Assembly (NCBI GenBank): GCA_009873635.1
Contig: WAHY01000004.1
Span: forward strand, 34,054-80,872
From: Nitrospinota bacterium
GTDB taxonomy: Bacteria; Nitrospinota; Nitrospinia; Nitrospinales; VA-1
DNA: 46,819 bases
Direction of reading: 5' to 3'
Numbering within the stretch: the first letter of the stretch is position 1; each line of letters starts with the position of its first letter. The position numbers and the translations under genes were made by a program. The notes under the pieces are model-generated. The model did no database searches, was not told the origin of the DNA, and saw only the letters and a list, made by a program, of their open reading frames with translations. Shown here one piece after another: positions 28,889-37,038 of this stretch.

Positions 28889-29329
28889 TCATTTTTTTCC
28901 TGGATCAAAACGCTGGGTGAACATTTTTAGAAGGTCCATCTTTTCCTGGTCACTCATGCCTTCTATCATCTTGCGTGCCTGATCCATTTGCTCGGGTGTC
29001 ATTTTTCCCATGGCGTCCTTGGCGGCGTCCTGAAATCCTTTAAGGTTGGCGGCACCCTTTATCCAGGAAAACTCGTCCTTGGCCTTTTCTTCCGGAGCCT
29101 TGAAATCGATTTTATCCCGCGAACGAAACTCTACATGGTTGCCAACGATCTTCCCAAAAATCTGCTCGTCCTGAAGTTTGTCCAGCACGTCTGAGAGCGA
29201 AGTCCCGTGTTTCTTGCAGGAATCATAAACAGGTTTGAAAGGAAGGCGAACAATCTTTTCAGGGAAACCATTCTTGCGAATGGAGTGCTTGATGCTCTCT
29301 TCAGCAGGGTTAGACTCAGTTTCACTCAT
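28889..29329 (-). CDS. Unassigned 146-residue protein with Met/Glu-rich C-terminus
   Basis: No known family is recognised. The chosen start is ATG at 29327-29329; the open frame runs further upstream but that part overlaps the divergent nadE start and reads as spurious sequence. The N-terminal 70 residues (IRLPFKPVYDSC.., KLQDEQIFGKIVGNHVEFRSRD) look like a small folded domain with one cysteine. After a linker, the end is a helical segment with MTPEQMDQARKMIEGMSDQE, resembling MTPEQ-type helical motifs seen in many small bacterial proteins. It is cotranscribed with the 287-residue gene and divergent from nadE. Confidence 0.7.
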   Translation of the reverse strand: MSETESNPAEESIKHSIRKNGFPEKIVRLPFKPVYDSCKKHGTSLSDVLDKLQDEQIFGKIVGNHVEFRSRDKIDFKAPEEKAKDEFSWIKGAANLKGFQDAAKDAMGKMTPEQMDQARKMIEGMSDQEKMDLLKMFTQRFDPGKK

Positions 29330-29417
29330 GACCGGACAAGATAAGATTGGGTTCGTTAAGGAGTATAGTATAATCCACAGTAATGCAAAATACTGAAATA
29401 CGAAAAAATTAATTTCT

Positions 29418-31139
29418 ATGGCACGAACCACAAAAAAACCTTCTTCATCAAAGAAGACAGTCACCATCCGCGTTGCCCTGGCCCAGGTCAATGCCCTTGT
29501 TGGCGGTTTTAAAGTGAATGCCGAAAAGGTGAAATCTGCATGCGCCCAGGCCCGGAAACTGGGTGCGGAGGTGGTGCTGTTTCCTGAATTGATGGTAACT
29601 GGTTATCCGCCGGAGGATTTATTGCTGAAGAAAGGTTTTCTGGAAGACAGCAAAAAGACCCTGAAAAAAATCGCTTCGGCGACACGCGGCCTGACAGCCG
29701 TGGTCGGGTTTCCCGAACAGCAGGGAAAGCATCTATATAATTCTGCCGCGTTATTGTGTGATGGAAAACATGTGGCAACCGCACGCAAAGTTCTTTTGCC
29801 CAATTATGGTGTCTTCGATGAGAAACGTTATTTCACGGAAGGGGAGGAACCGCTCCGGTTTTCCTTGAAGGGTGTGCAAATCGGCCTCACCATCTGCGAA
29901 GACATCTGGGAAGAAGCGGGACCGGGAAAGTCTTTAAGCAAACACATAGACCTTCTGCTCAACATTTCTTCTTCGCCCTATCACAAGGGAAAAGGTAAAG
30001 CCCGCATGAAGATGATTGGCCAACGCGCGAAAACTTATAAATGTCCCATAGCTTACGTCAACCTGGTAGGCGGTCAAGATGAACTGGTGTTCGACGGTCA
30101 CAGCCTGGTGGTGGGTGCCGATGGAAAAACCATCGCCCAGGCAAACTCGTTCGCGGAAGAAATTATTTATGTTGATGTGGCCCTGTCACCCAAAAAGGTT
30201 AAAGCCAGGGCGACAGGCATAATAAGTTGTAAAGCACCGGCCTCGTTGTCGAAGGCTAAAAAAACAGCCGCCTTGCCTGCCTTTGATTACAAAAATAAAT
30301 CGGAAGAGGAAGAAGTCTATTCAGCCCTGGTGCTGGGCACCCGTGACTACATTCACAAAAACCGATTCTCCAAGGTGGTCCTTGGATTGAGCGGCGGCAT
30401 CGATTCATCCCTGACCGCGGCGGTGGCGGTTGACGCGTTGGGGCCGGAAAATGTAACCGGTGTGCTGATGCCTTCCCCACATTCATCCAAGGGCAGTGTT
30501 GATGATTCGCTGGAACTTGCGAAAAATTTAAAAATAAAAACCATGACCTTTCCCATCGTATCGGCGATGAAGGCCTATGAGTACATTTTGAAAGAAACGT
30601 TCCAGGACGCAGAATCGGGGTTGGCAGAAGAAAACCTGCAGGCCCGCATTCGCGGCAATTTGCTGATGGCACTCTCAAACAAATTCGGCTGGATGGTTTT
30701 AACCACCGGCAACAAGAGCGAGTTCAGCATGGGTTATTGCACCCTCTACGGCGATATGGCTGGCGGGTTTGCGGTGATCAAAGATGTGCCGAAAATCCTG
30801 GTCTATGACCTTTGCCGCTGGTTGAATAGGGAGAATGAAATCATCCCGCAGAATATTCTCACCAAAGAACCCTCGGCAGAACTGCGACCCGACCAGTTGG
30901 ACACAGACTCTCTTCCTCCTTATGACCTGCTTGATCCGGTGCTGTTGAAATATATTGAAGAAGACGCTTCTTTGGAGCAGATCAAGGTGAAGGGACTGTC
31001 CAAATCTGAAATCGCGCGTATCGCGCGGTTGGTGGATCTTAATGAATACAAACGCCGGCAGGGTCCGCCGGGCGTAAAAATCACCCCCAAAGCCTTCGGC
31101 AAAGACAGGCGACTGCCTATTTCACGTGGGACAAAATAA
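29418..31139 (+). CDS. nadE: Glutamine-dependent NAD+ synthase
   Basis: NadE makes NAD+ from deamido-NAD+ using ATP and ammonia from glutamine. The 573 residues join two domains. The nitrilase-type glutaminase shows its triad: E57 in FPELMVTGYPPED, K124 in the RKVLLPNY segment, and C160 in LTICEDIWEE. The synthetase domain carries the PP-loop LSGGIDSSLTAA near residue 323, then GNKSEFSMGYCTLYGD and LTKEPSAELRPDQ. The N-terminus has a short basic lead (ARTTKKPSSSKK) not needed for activity. No clear Shine-Dalgarno precedes the ATG. It is divergent from the unassigned pair at 28-29.3 kb. Confidence 0.97.
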   Translation: MARTTKKPSSSKKTVTIRVALAQVNALVGGFKVNAEKVKSACAQARKLGAEVVLFPELMVTGYPPEDLLLKKGFLEDSKKTLKKIASATRGLTAVVGFPEQQGKHLYNSAALLCDGKHVATARKVLLPNYGVFDEKRYFTEGEEPLRFSLKGVQIGLTICEDIWEEAGPGKSLSKHIDLLLNISSSPYHKGKGKARMKMIGQRAKTYKCPIAYVNLVGGQDELVFDGHSLVVGADGKTIAQANSFAEEIIYVDVALSPKKVKARATGIISCKAPASLSKAKKTAALPAFDYKNKSEEEEVYSALVLGTRDYIHKNRFSKVVLGLSGGIDSSLTAAVAVDALGPENVTGVLMPSPHSSKGSVDDSLELAKNLKIKTMTFPIVSAMKAYEYILKETFQDAESGLAEENLQARIRGNLLMALSNKFGWMVLTTGNKSEFSMGYCTLYGDMAGGFAVIKDVPKILVYDLCRWLNRENEIIPQNILTKEPSAELRPDQLDTDSLPPYDLLDPVLLKYIEEDASLEQIKVKGLSKSEIARIARLVDLNEYKRRQGPPGVKITPKAFGKDRRLPISRGTK

Positions 31140-31149
31140 TACTCGTATT

Positions 31150-31244
31150 TCGTCATTGTGAGTAGTGATAGCGACGAAGCAATCCAGAAATGTAAAATTT
31201 AAAGTCTGGATCGCCACGCCGCTTATAGCGGCTCGCGATGACGA
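31150..31244. repeat. Imperfect palindromic repeat (REP/MITE-like) after nadE
   Basis: Two arms of about 39 bases face each other. The outer ends tcgtcattgtgag and ctcgcgatgacga are inverted copies with two mismatches, and an inner aatccaga/tctggat pair also matches. The CGTCATTGCGAG...GCAATCCAG pattern is a widespread short bacterial interspersed element. A single copy is seen in this window. It could form a cruciform or an mRNA 3' hairpin for nadE. Confidence 0.6.
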
Positions 31245-31375
31245 CAAATAAGCATAACTTGCACTCTCATTTCTCTATGGTTTTCAGTTGGCCCCACGCC
31301 GAGTGGGTGGTAGAATCGGGTGAAATTCTCAATTCAAAACTAAACTCTGTTCTTAATTTTCAGGGGGGAAATATA

Positions 31376-32041
31376 ATGAAAAAGATTGGTGTGGTGCTTT
31401 CAGGATGCGGAGTGTTTGACGGCGCGGAGATTCACGAGTCGGTCATCACTCTTTTGGCGATTGACCGTGCGGGTGCCCAGGCGGTGTGCATGGCACCCAA
31501 TGTCGACCAGATGCATGTGGTCAACCACCTTACGGGTGAAGAAGCGGCGGGCGAAAAACGCAACGTACTCGTTGAAGCGGCACGCATTGCCAGAGGCGAG
31601 ATTAAAGATATCGCTACCGTCAAAGCAGATGACATTGACGCGTTGGTGTTCCCCGGCGGATTCGGCGCGGCCAAGAATCTCTCAACCTTTGCGGTCAAAG
31701 GTGAAAACTGCGATGTGCATCCGGAAGTCATGCGGCTGGTGAAAGAGTTTGCCGCCAAACAAAAACCGCAAGCGGCGTTATGCATTGCCCCGGCGATGAT
31801 GGCGAAAATCTATGAAGACGCTCCCAGTAAACCCACTCTGACCATTGGTAATGACAAGGACTGTAGCGGTAAGATGGAAACATTGGGAACCACGCACCAG
31901 GATTGTTCTGCACGGGATTTTGTCTTCGATGAGCAGAACAATATTGTCTCGACCCCGGCTTATATGCTGGGACAAAGCATCTCGGAAGTCGCCGAAGGCA
32001 TTGAAAAAACCATCAATAAGCTGGTGGAAGTGACTGAATAA
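31376..32041 (+). CDS. elbB: ElbB-like DJ-1/PfpI superfamily protein
   Basis: The 221 residues match ElbB, described as a glyoxalase III or isoprenoid-linked protein in enterics; its true role is debated. The N-terminus KKIGVVLSGCGVFDGAEIHESV is typical, as is VVFPGGFGAAKNLSTFA in the middle. The nucleophile-elbow cysteine is in ALCIAPAM. The open frame extends 46 codons upstream but the ATG at 31376 is chosen because GGGGGG precedes it at good spacing and homology begins there. A strong terminator follows. The upstream stretch holds the REP-like repeat. Confidence 0.9.
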   Translation: MKKIGVVLSGCGVFDGAEIHESVITLLAIDRAGAQAVCMAPNVDQMHVVNHLTGEEAAGEKRNVLVEAARIARGEIKDIATVKADDIDALVFPGGFGAAKNLSTFAVKGENCDVHPEVMRLVKEFAAKQKPQAALCIAPAMMAKIYEDAPSKPTLTIGNDKDCSGKMETLGTTHQDCSARDFVFDEQNNIVSTPAYMLGQSISEVAEGIEKTINKLVEVTE

Positions 32042-32082
32042 TCTATTGAAAAGGTTACACCCCGGAAGGTTAATCACCCCGG

Positions 32083-32110
32083 CCCCTCTTTGGTAAAGAG
32101 GGGTCATTTT
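32083..32110 (+). terminator. Rho-independent terminator after elbB
   Basis: A perfect 9-bp stem (CCCCTCTTT / AAAGAGGGG) with a 3-base loop is followed by TCATTTT. It lies about 40 bases past the elbB stop and separates elbB from the glycan operon. Confidence 0.7.
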
Positions 32111-32271
32111 GCCCCTTTTTGCCGAGAATAAGGTTGTTTGCTCTAAAACCTTAATGCATTTGGCCTGCGGAGGCCTCTCCGCTCAAGGATTTCCTCTATT
32201 TTTCCGTAAAGAATGACTGGACCCTTATATATAATGGAAGGGAAACGGATTTTTTTCTGGTCAGGGAGACT

Positions 32272-33285
32272 ATGGGCGAAAAAACTTTATTGGTCACAGG
32301 TGGTGCGGGTTTCATCGGCAGCAATTTCATCAATTTTATTCATAACCGTTACCCGAACACCAGGATCCTTTTGCTGGATGCTTTGACTTATGCCGGCAAC
32401 CTCGACAACATACCTGTCAGCCTGAAGTCGAACGGGCATTTTCAATTTCATCACGGCAACATCACGCATCCCGACATTGTCGGCAAGCTGGTTTCAGAGG
32501 CGGATATAGTGGTGCATTTCGCGGCGGAGTCGCACGTGACCCGCTCGATTTACGACAATGCTATTTTCTTTGAGACCGATGTAATCGGCACTCAGGTGGT
32601 GGCAAATGCCATTGTGAACAATCCGGTCGAGTTGTTTGTGCACATTTCTTCTTCAGAAGTGTATGGCACGGCTGTGGCGGACCCGATGGATGAGGACCAT
32701 CCGTTAAACCCGATGAGTCCATACGCTGCGGCGAAAGCCGGCGCAGACAGGTTGATTTATTCTTACATGAAAACTTACGACCTGCCGGCGGTCATCATTC
32801 GCCCGTTTAATAATTATGGTCCGTGTCAGCATCTCGAAAAGGCCATTCCTAATTTTATTGTCAGCGCATTGCAGGACCAGCCGTTGACCATTCATGGTGA
32901 TGGCAAAAGCTCGCGCGACTGGATGTTTGTGGAAGATACTTGTGAGGCGTTGGACAGGGTTCTGCATGTGGACCGTGACCGGGTGATTGGTCAAACGATC
33001 AACCTGGGAACCGGGGTAGACACGTCTGTGGTTGAAATTGCCAGAAGAATATTAAAGTTGATGAACAAGCCTGAAAGTTTATTGCAATTCATTGAAGACA
33101 GACCCGGGCAGGTGACCCGGCATATATCTTCTGTTAACAGATCCCGCGAATGCCTGGGTTGGCAATCAACAACAGGTTTGGATGAGGGTCTCGAACGCAC
33201 CATTGAGTTTTATGATAACAATCGAAAATGGTGGGAACGGACTCTGTGGATGAAAGAGCTTTGGGCTCCCAAAGGGCAAGCGTAA
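32272..33285 (+). CDS. SDR-family NDP-sugar 4,6-dehydratase-like enzyme
   Basis: An extended short-chain dehydrogenase acting on sugar nucleotides, probably in the cytoplasm. The 337 residues show the Rossmann loop GGAGFIGSN at 10-18 and YxxxK at Y151/K155. The catalytic loop reads SSSEVYGTA. RmlB-type dTDP-glucose dehydratases have TDEVYG there; the S-E form is seen in LegB/Gmd/ArnA-type enzymes, so a LegB-like 4,6-dehydratase is the nearest fit, not classical RmlB. The FNNYGPCQHLEKAIPNFI segment supports this. It is the first gene of the glycan operon; a TATAAT lies at 32230-32235 with a weak -35. A sugar-4-epimerase is the main alternative. Confidence 0.88.
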   Translation: MGEKTLLVTGGAGFIGSNFINFIHNRYPNTRILLLDALTYAGNLDNIPVSLKSNGHFQFHHGNITHPDIVGKLVSEADIVVHFAAESHVTRSIYDNAIFFETDVIGTQVVANAIVNNPVELFVHISSSEVYGTAVADPMDEDHPLNPMSPYAAAKAGADRLIYSYMKTYDLPAVIIRPFNNYGPCQHLEKAIPNFIVSALQDQPLTIHGDGKSSRDWMFVEDTCEALDRVLHVDRDRVIGQTINLGTGVDTSVVEIARRILKLMNKPESLLQFIEDRPGQVTRHISSVNRSRECLGWQSTTGLDEGLERTIEFYDNNRKWWERTLWMKELWAPKGQA

Positions 33286-33992
33286 TGCGGATCACAATTC
33301 TTCAACCTTCTTATCTGCCGTGGTTGGGATTTTTTGAGCAGATGAGCCGTGCCGACAAATTTGTTCTGCTGGATGATGTCCAGTATACCCGTCGGGACTG
33401 GAGAAACAGGAACCGGGTCAGGGTGAATGACGGTTGGGCATGGTTGACGGTGCCGGTTCAGCAGAAAAACAAATTTTCGCAAAGCCTCATTGAGACACGC
33501 ATCGATAATTCTGTGGCATGGCGGAAAAAACATTTGCAGACTTTGCGACAGCATTATTGCAAGTCGCAATTTTTTGAAAACTATTTTCCGAGGTGCCAGA
33601 AAATATATGAGAAAGAATGGACGTTTTTGTTCGACATTTGCCTGGAAACGATAAGTTTTCTTAAAGAAGAAATTGGCATTGAAACTCCGCTACTGCGTTC
33701 ATCCAATATGAATATCACAGGAGAAAAAACAGAGAGACTCCTTTCGATTTGCCGGGAACTGGGAGCGACCCATTATTTGAGTGGTGAAGCGGCTAAAGAT
33801 TATATATTGGAAGAGGATTTTTCGAACCAGGGTATTGAGCTGGAATATCAGAAATATGAACACCCTGTTTATCCGCAAAGGTATCCCGGCTTTGTGCCTC
33901 AGATGTCCACAATTGATTTATTGTTCAATTGTGGTGAGCGGAGTCTGGATATTTTGAATCAGCATGAAGCTTTGAGTTCAGGTTGTTCATAG
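33285..33992 (+). CDS. WbqC-family protein
   Basis: WbqC proteins occur in O-antigen and other surface-polysaccharide clusters; their reaction is not firmly known. The 235 residues begin MRITILQPSYLPWLGFFEQM, then DKFVLLDDVQYTRRDWRNRN, both family signatures, followed by VPVQQKN. The ATG shares one base with the previous stop codon (TAATG), so translation is coupled. An upstream extension of 19 codons in this frame reads over the preceding gene and is not used. The GATHYLSGEAAKDYI segment is also typical. Likely part of sugar modification for the operon's product. Confidence 0.9.
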   Translation: MRITILQPSYLPWLGFFEQMSRADKFVLLDDVQYTRRDWRNRNRVRVNDGWAWLTVPVQQKNKFSQSLIETRIDNSVAWRKKHLQTLRQHYCKSQFFENYFPRCQKIYEKEWTFLFDICLETISFLKEEIGIETPLLRSSNMNITGEKTERLLSICRELGATHYLSGEAAKDYILEEDFSNQGIELEYQKYEHPVYPQRYPGFVPQMSTIDLLFNCGERSLDILNQHEALSSGCS

Positions 33993-34002
33993 GGTTTTAA
34001 TT

Positions 34003-35217
34003 ATGATTGATTTTAAATTTCTGCAAAAAATATTGCCGCGTCTTTATTCGTTCCTGCCGTTTTATCTGATGCCGCGGTCTTCCTTTCCTCCGGTGCAGGC
34101 ATTTTTTGAAGTGACTTATCGGTGCAACCTGCGTTGTGACATGTGCCATTACCTGGAGATCATTGATGAAACGGAAACGAACCATTCTTATAAAAATGAG
34201 ATGTCGAGTGAGGAAGTGAAAAAAGCGATTTCCAAACTCCCCCGTTTTTCGCTGATCACTTTCACCGGAGGTGAGGCGTTCATGAAAAGTGATTTCATGG
34301 AAATTCTTGAGTTCGCGGCGAGGCGGCACAAAGTTCATATCATCACCAACGGAACCACGTTGAGCGAAAAAGTTGTGGATGATCTCATGCGGTTGAGATT
34401 GAAGTCTACCTGGGGTTCCGGGCTGTTTTACATGGGAGTTTCTTTAGAAGGAGCAGAAGCATTGCACGATAGCATCACCACCGTTCCGGGATCTTTTAGA
34501 AAAACAACTCAGGGGTTGGAGAGATTGGTGGCGAAACGGAAGGAACTGAAATCAAGATTCCCCCTCATTCACGTAACGTGTGTGATCAACCGGGCAAATG
34601 TCAGGGAACTGGTTCCATTGTATGAATATTCCAACAAGCTGGGGGTCAACGTTGCTAACTATGTTTTAAGCAGTCCGGCCACTTACTGGCATGGCAAGGA
34701 TTATGACCAGGATCACCACTTGCAGCGGCCCACGATGCCGGTTGAAGAAATTGATCCGAACGTTTTGCGGGAACAGTTGGAATTGTTGCAGGAGGCTGGC
34801 AGAAGAAACCAGACCCAGCTGAGGTTTTCACCGAACTATATAACGATCGATGAGATAGTGCGCTACTACAGCAATCGAAGCTCCTACCGGGATTACCGTT
34901 GCTATATTCCATGGACCAAGGTGGCTTTTTCGGCTTATGGAGATGTTTTCAGTTGCCCGCATTACAGGGTAGGAAATGTTGCTGATGGAAATCGTTCACC
35001 GGCCTGGCAGTCTGATCGGATTCGTGGTTTCCGGGAAAAACTGAAGGAGGAGGGAATTTTCCCCGGCTGTCTGGGTTGTTGCCAGTCTGAGTATATTGGG
35101 ACCTCCGCGTTGGAGGGTGAGGCCGTTACTGAACGTAAGGTTAAACGTGTAGAGTTTGCGAAGGTCAAAGAAAATGGTTGTTCAGCACCAGCTTTCCACC
35201 GGGCAGGAACCGGTTGA
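34003..35217 (+). CDS. Radical SAM enzyme with SPASM-like C-terminal cysteines
   Basis: The 404 residues bind a 4Fe-4S cluster through C41-x3-C45-x2-C48 (RCNLRCDMC). GGEAFM follows in the strand that binds SAM, as expected (family GGE motif). A C-terminal cysteine set, with CYIPW, SCPHY and FPGCLGCC, resembles SPASM/twitch domains that hold extra iron-sulfur clusters. Such enzymes in surface-polysaccharide operons modify sugars or small carriers, but the substrate cannot be read from sequence. An amphipathic helix (residues 1-28, FKFLQKILPRLYSFLPFYLMP) may tether it to the membrane. It follows the WbqC gene by 10 bases and overlaps the glycosyltransferase gene by 44. Confidence 0.88.
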   Translation: MIDFKFLQKILPRLYSFLPFYLMPRSSFPPVQAFFEVTYRCNLRCDMCHYLEIIDETETNHSYKNEMSSEEVKKAISKLPRFSLITFTGGEAFMKSDFMEILEFAARRHKVHIITNGTTLSEKVVDDLMRLRLKSTWGSGLFYMGVSLEGAEALHDSITTVPGSFRKTTQGLERLVAKRKELKSRFPLIHVTCVINRANVRELVPLYEYSNKLGVNVANYVLSSPATYWHGKDYDQDHHLQRPTMPVEEIDPNVLREQLELLQEAGRRNQTQLRFSPNYITIDEIVRYYSNRSSYRDYRCYIPWTKVAFSAYGDVFSCPHYRVGNVADGNRSPAWQSDRIRGFREKLKEEGIFPGCLGCCQSEYIGTSALEGEAVTERKVKRVEFAKVKENGCSAPAFHRAGTG

Positions 35218-36193
35218 TATTGTGGAAGGAATCGATTCGCCGTTAATGGCGGAGATACCGGATATGGATAAGAACCCTGAAATTTCTATTGTCGTTCCTG
35301 TGTATAACGAGGAGCCCTTGATTGAAGAGTTATGCTCGCGCCTGATATGTGTAGGTGATGGGTTGAAGCGTTCATACGAAATCCTGATTGTGGATGATGG
35401 CAGTGATGATGGATCATTTGAAAAACTCAATCGTGTTAGAGAGGCCAATCAAGTAGTTCGCCTGGTTCGATTGACGAGAAACTTTGGCCAACAGTCCGCC
35501 ATGCTTGCCGGATTTAGATTGAGTCGTGGAGAGATAATAGTCCAACTCGATTCAGATTTGCAAAATCCACCAGAGGAAATTCCTAAACTGCTCGACGCAT
35601 TGGCGGATGATGTTGACCTGGTCACCACTGTTCATAAAAAGCGCCGGGATGGTTTACTGCGAGTCATGGGTTCGAAATTTCTGCGAGGATTCGGGCAGAT
35701 ACTTTTTGGAAAAAAAGTACAGCTGAACCTGAGTTCGTTTCGTGTAATGCGTCGCAGCGTGATAGATAAAATTGAAGCATGTCAGGATCGGTCACGCTAC
35801 ATGGCTGTCCTGATGAGTTGGATGGGATTGCCCAGCGTAGAGGTTGAAGTCGAACACCACGCGCGAAAAAAAGGCGAGACCAAATACAGTTTTCTCACAT
35901 TGATAAAACTTTCATGGGACCTGGTTACGGGTTATTCCAACTTTCCGCTCAGGCTGGTGACTTATATGGGACTGTTTGGTGCACTTATCGGGTTCCTGAT
36001 GATGACTTTTCTTTTGTATCAGCGAATCGTCAATGGAATTTTATATGATGGGTTTGTTGTTCTTACAGCGGCTTTTGCTTTTTTTGCCGGAGTTCAGCTC
36101 CTGTCGATAGGGTTTCTGGGAGAATATCTCGGACGTGTCCATAAGCAGATCCAGGAGCGCCCGGACTATATCGTTGAAAAGGTGCTTGAATAA
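35174..36193 (+). CDS. GT2 glycosyltransferase, polyprenyl-phosphate (GtrB/ArnC/DPM1) type
   Basis: Family GT2 membrane enzyme that transfers a sugar from a nucleotide donor to a polyprenyl phosphate. The 339 residues carry ISIVVPVYNE, DDGSDDGS, and QLDSDLQNPPEEIP (the DxD-type donor/metal site). Two C-terminal membrane segments (GLFGALIGFLMMTFLLY and VVLTAAFAFFAGVQLLSIGFLGEYLGR) follow, as in GtrB. The ATG at 35174 is preferred over a TTG six codons earlier. It begins inside the radical SAM gene (44-base overlap) and its stop overlaps the next ATG by one base. Confidence 0.93.
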   Translation: MVVQHQLSTGQEPVDIVEGIDSPLMAEIPDMDKNPEISIVVPVYNEEPLIEELCSRLICVGDGLKRSYEILIVDDGSDDGSFEKLNRVREANQVVRLVRLTRNFGQQSAMLAGFRLSRGEIIVQLDSDLQNPPEEIPKLLDALADDVDLVTTVHKKRRDGLLRVMGSKFLRGFGQILFGKKVQLNLSSFRVMRRSVIDKIEACQDRSRYMAVLMSWMGLPSVEVEVEHHARKKGETKYSFLTLIKLSWDLVTGYSNFPLRLVTYMGLFGALIGFLMMTFLLYQRIVNGILYDGFVVLTAAFAFFAGVQLLSIGFLGEYLGRVHKQIQERPDYIVEKVLE

Positions 36194-37038
36194 TGCGTGT
36201 AAAACCTCTTACTTCATTAATCATCGAGCCGACCAATACCTGCAACCTGCGTTGCACGTTTTGCTTTGTGACAGAAGGTATGACACGGAGCGAAGGTTTC
36301 ATGGACTTTGATCTGTTCAAAAAAGTCATTGATGATTGCCCTGACCTGGAACATCTATGCATGCATAACTGGGGAGAGCCCTTGCTGCATAAAGATATTT
36401 TCAGGATGTTTGACTATGCACACAATGCAGGTGTCAAGTATATCGTTATGAATACCAACGGGACATTGCTGACGGATAAAATGATTGGAAAAATTATTGA
36501 CAGCCCCCTTAATATCATCCGTTTTTCCATTGATGGTTCCGCCGAGACGTTTAAGAAGATACGAGGTGTTGAACTTGATAAGATAGAAAAGAGTATTCTC
36601 AAACTTAAAAATGAAAAAGATCAAAGACGGCCTGGACTGGGCATGGGTGTGGTCTTTACTGTCGAAGAAGAAACGCAGAAAGATGTGGATTCGTTTATTG
36701 AGCATTGGGAATCTATCGTTGACCATGTGCGAACCCAGCCTAAACTGGTCCAAAGTCCAAGAGAGGAACCCTGCCCGGAACCCTTTGGCAAAGATTATGG
36801 CAAGCTTGTGGTGCTGTGGGACGGAACGGTGATCCCCTGTTGTGTGGATTACAACGCAACTTTGAAACTGGGGAATGCTGTTCATGACTGCGTTCAAGAC
36901 TTGTGGCAAGGTCGGGAAATTGAAAGATTACGTGCACAGCATGAAAGGGGAGAGTTCCCTGATGTTTGTATTAATTGCAATGAGTGTCAAACATCGAAAA
37001 CAAAAAAGCGATTCTTTTTTGAGGAGCTCGTTCCCTGA
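36193..37038 (+). CDS. Second radical SAM enzyme, SPASM type
   Basis: The 281 residues have the radical SAM cluster C17-x3-C21-x2-C24 (TCNLRCTFC). An NWGEPLLH segment matches the GE motif, and C-terminal cysteines (GTVIPCCVDYNA and CINCNEC) fit a SPASM-type auxiliary cluster. It is only distantly like the radical SAM enzyme two genes upstream, so the operon has two different radical steps. ATG overlaps the previous stop by one base (TAATG) and its own stop overlaps the next ATG (TGATG). Substrate unknown. Confidence 0.88.
   Translation: MRVKPLTSLIIEPTNTCNLRCTFCFVTEGMTRSEGFMDFDLFKKVIDDCPDLEHLCMHNWGEPLLHKDIFRMFDYAHNAGVKYIVMNTNGTLLTDKMIGKIIDSPLNIIRFSIDGSAETFKKIRGVELDKIEKSILKLKNEKDQRRPGLGMGVVFTVEEETQKDVDSFIEHWESIVDHVRTQPKLVQSPREEPCPEPFGKDYGKLVVLWDGTVIPCCVDYNATLKLGNAVHDCVQDLWQGREIERLRAQHERGEFPDVCINCNECQTSKTKKRFFFEELVP

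Noticed and set aside
29330-29491. Upstream extension of the 146-residue protein across the nadE start
   Set aside because: It overlaps the divergent nadE start and reads as random hydrophobic sequence. The ATG at 29327-29329 is preferred.
31238-31375. Upstream 46-codon extension of elbB
   Set aside because: Homology begins at the ATG at 31376, which has a strong GGGGGG ribosome site. The extension starts inside the end of the palindromic repeat.
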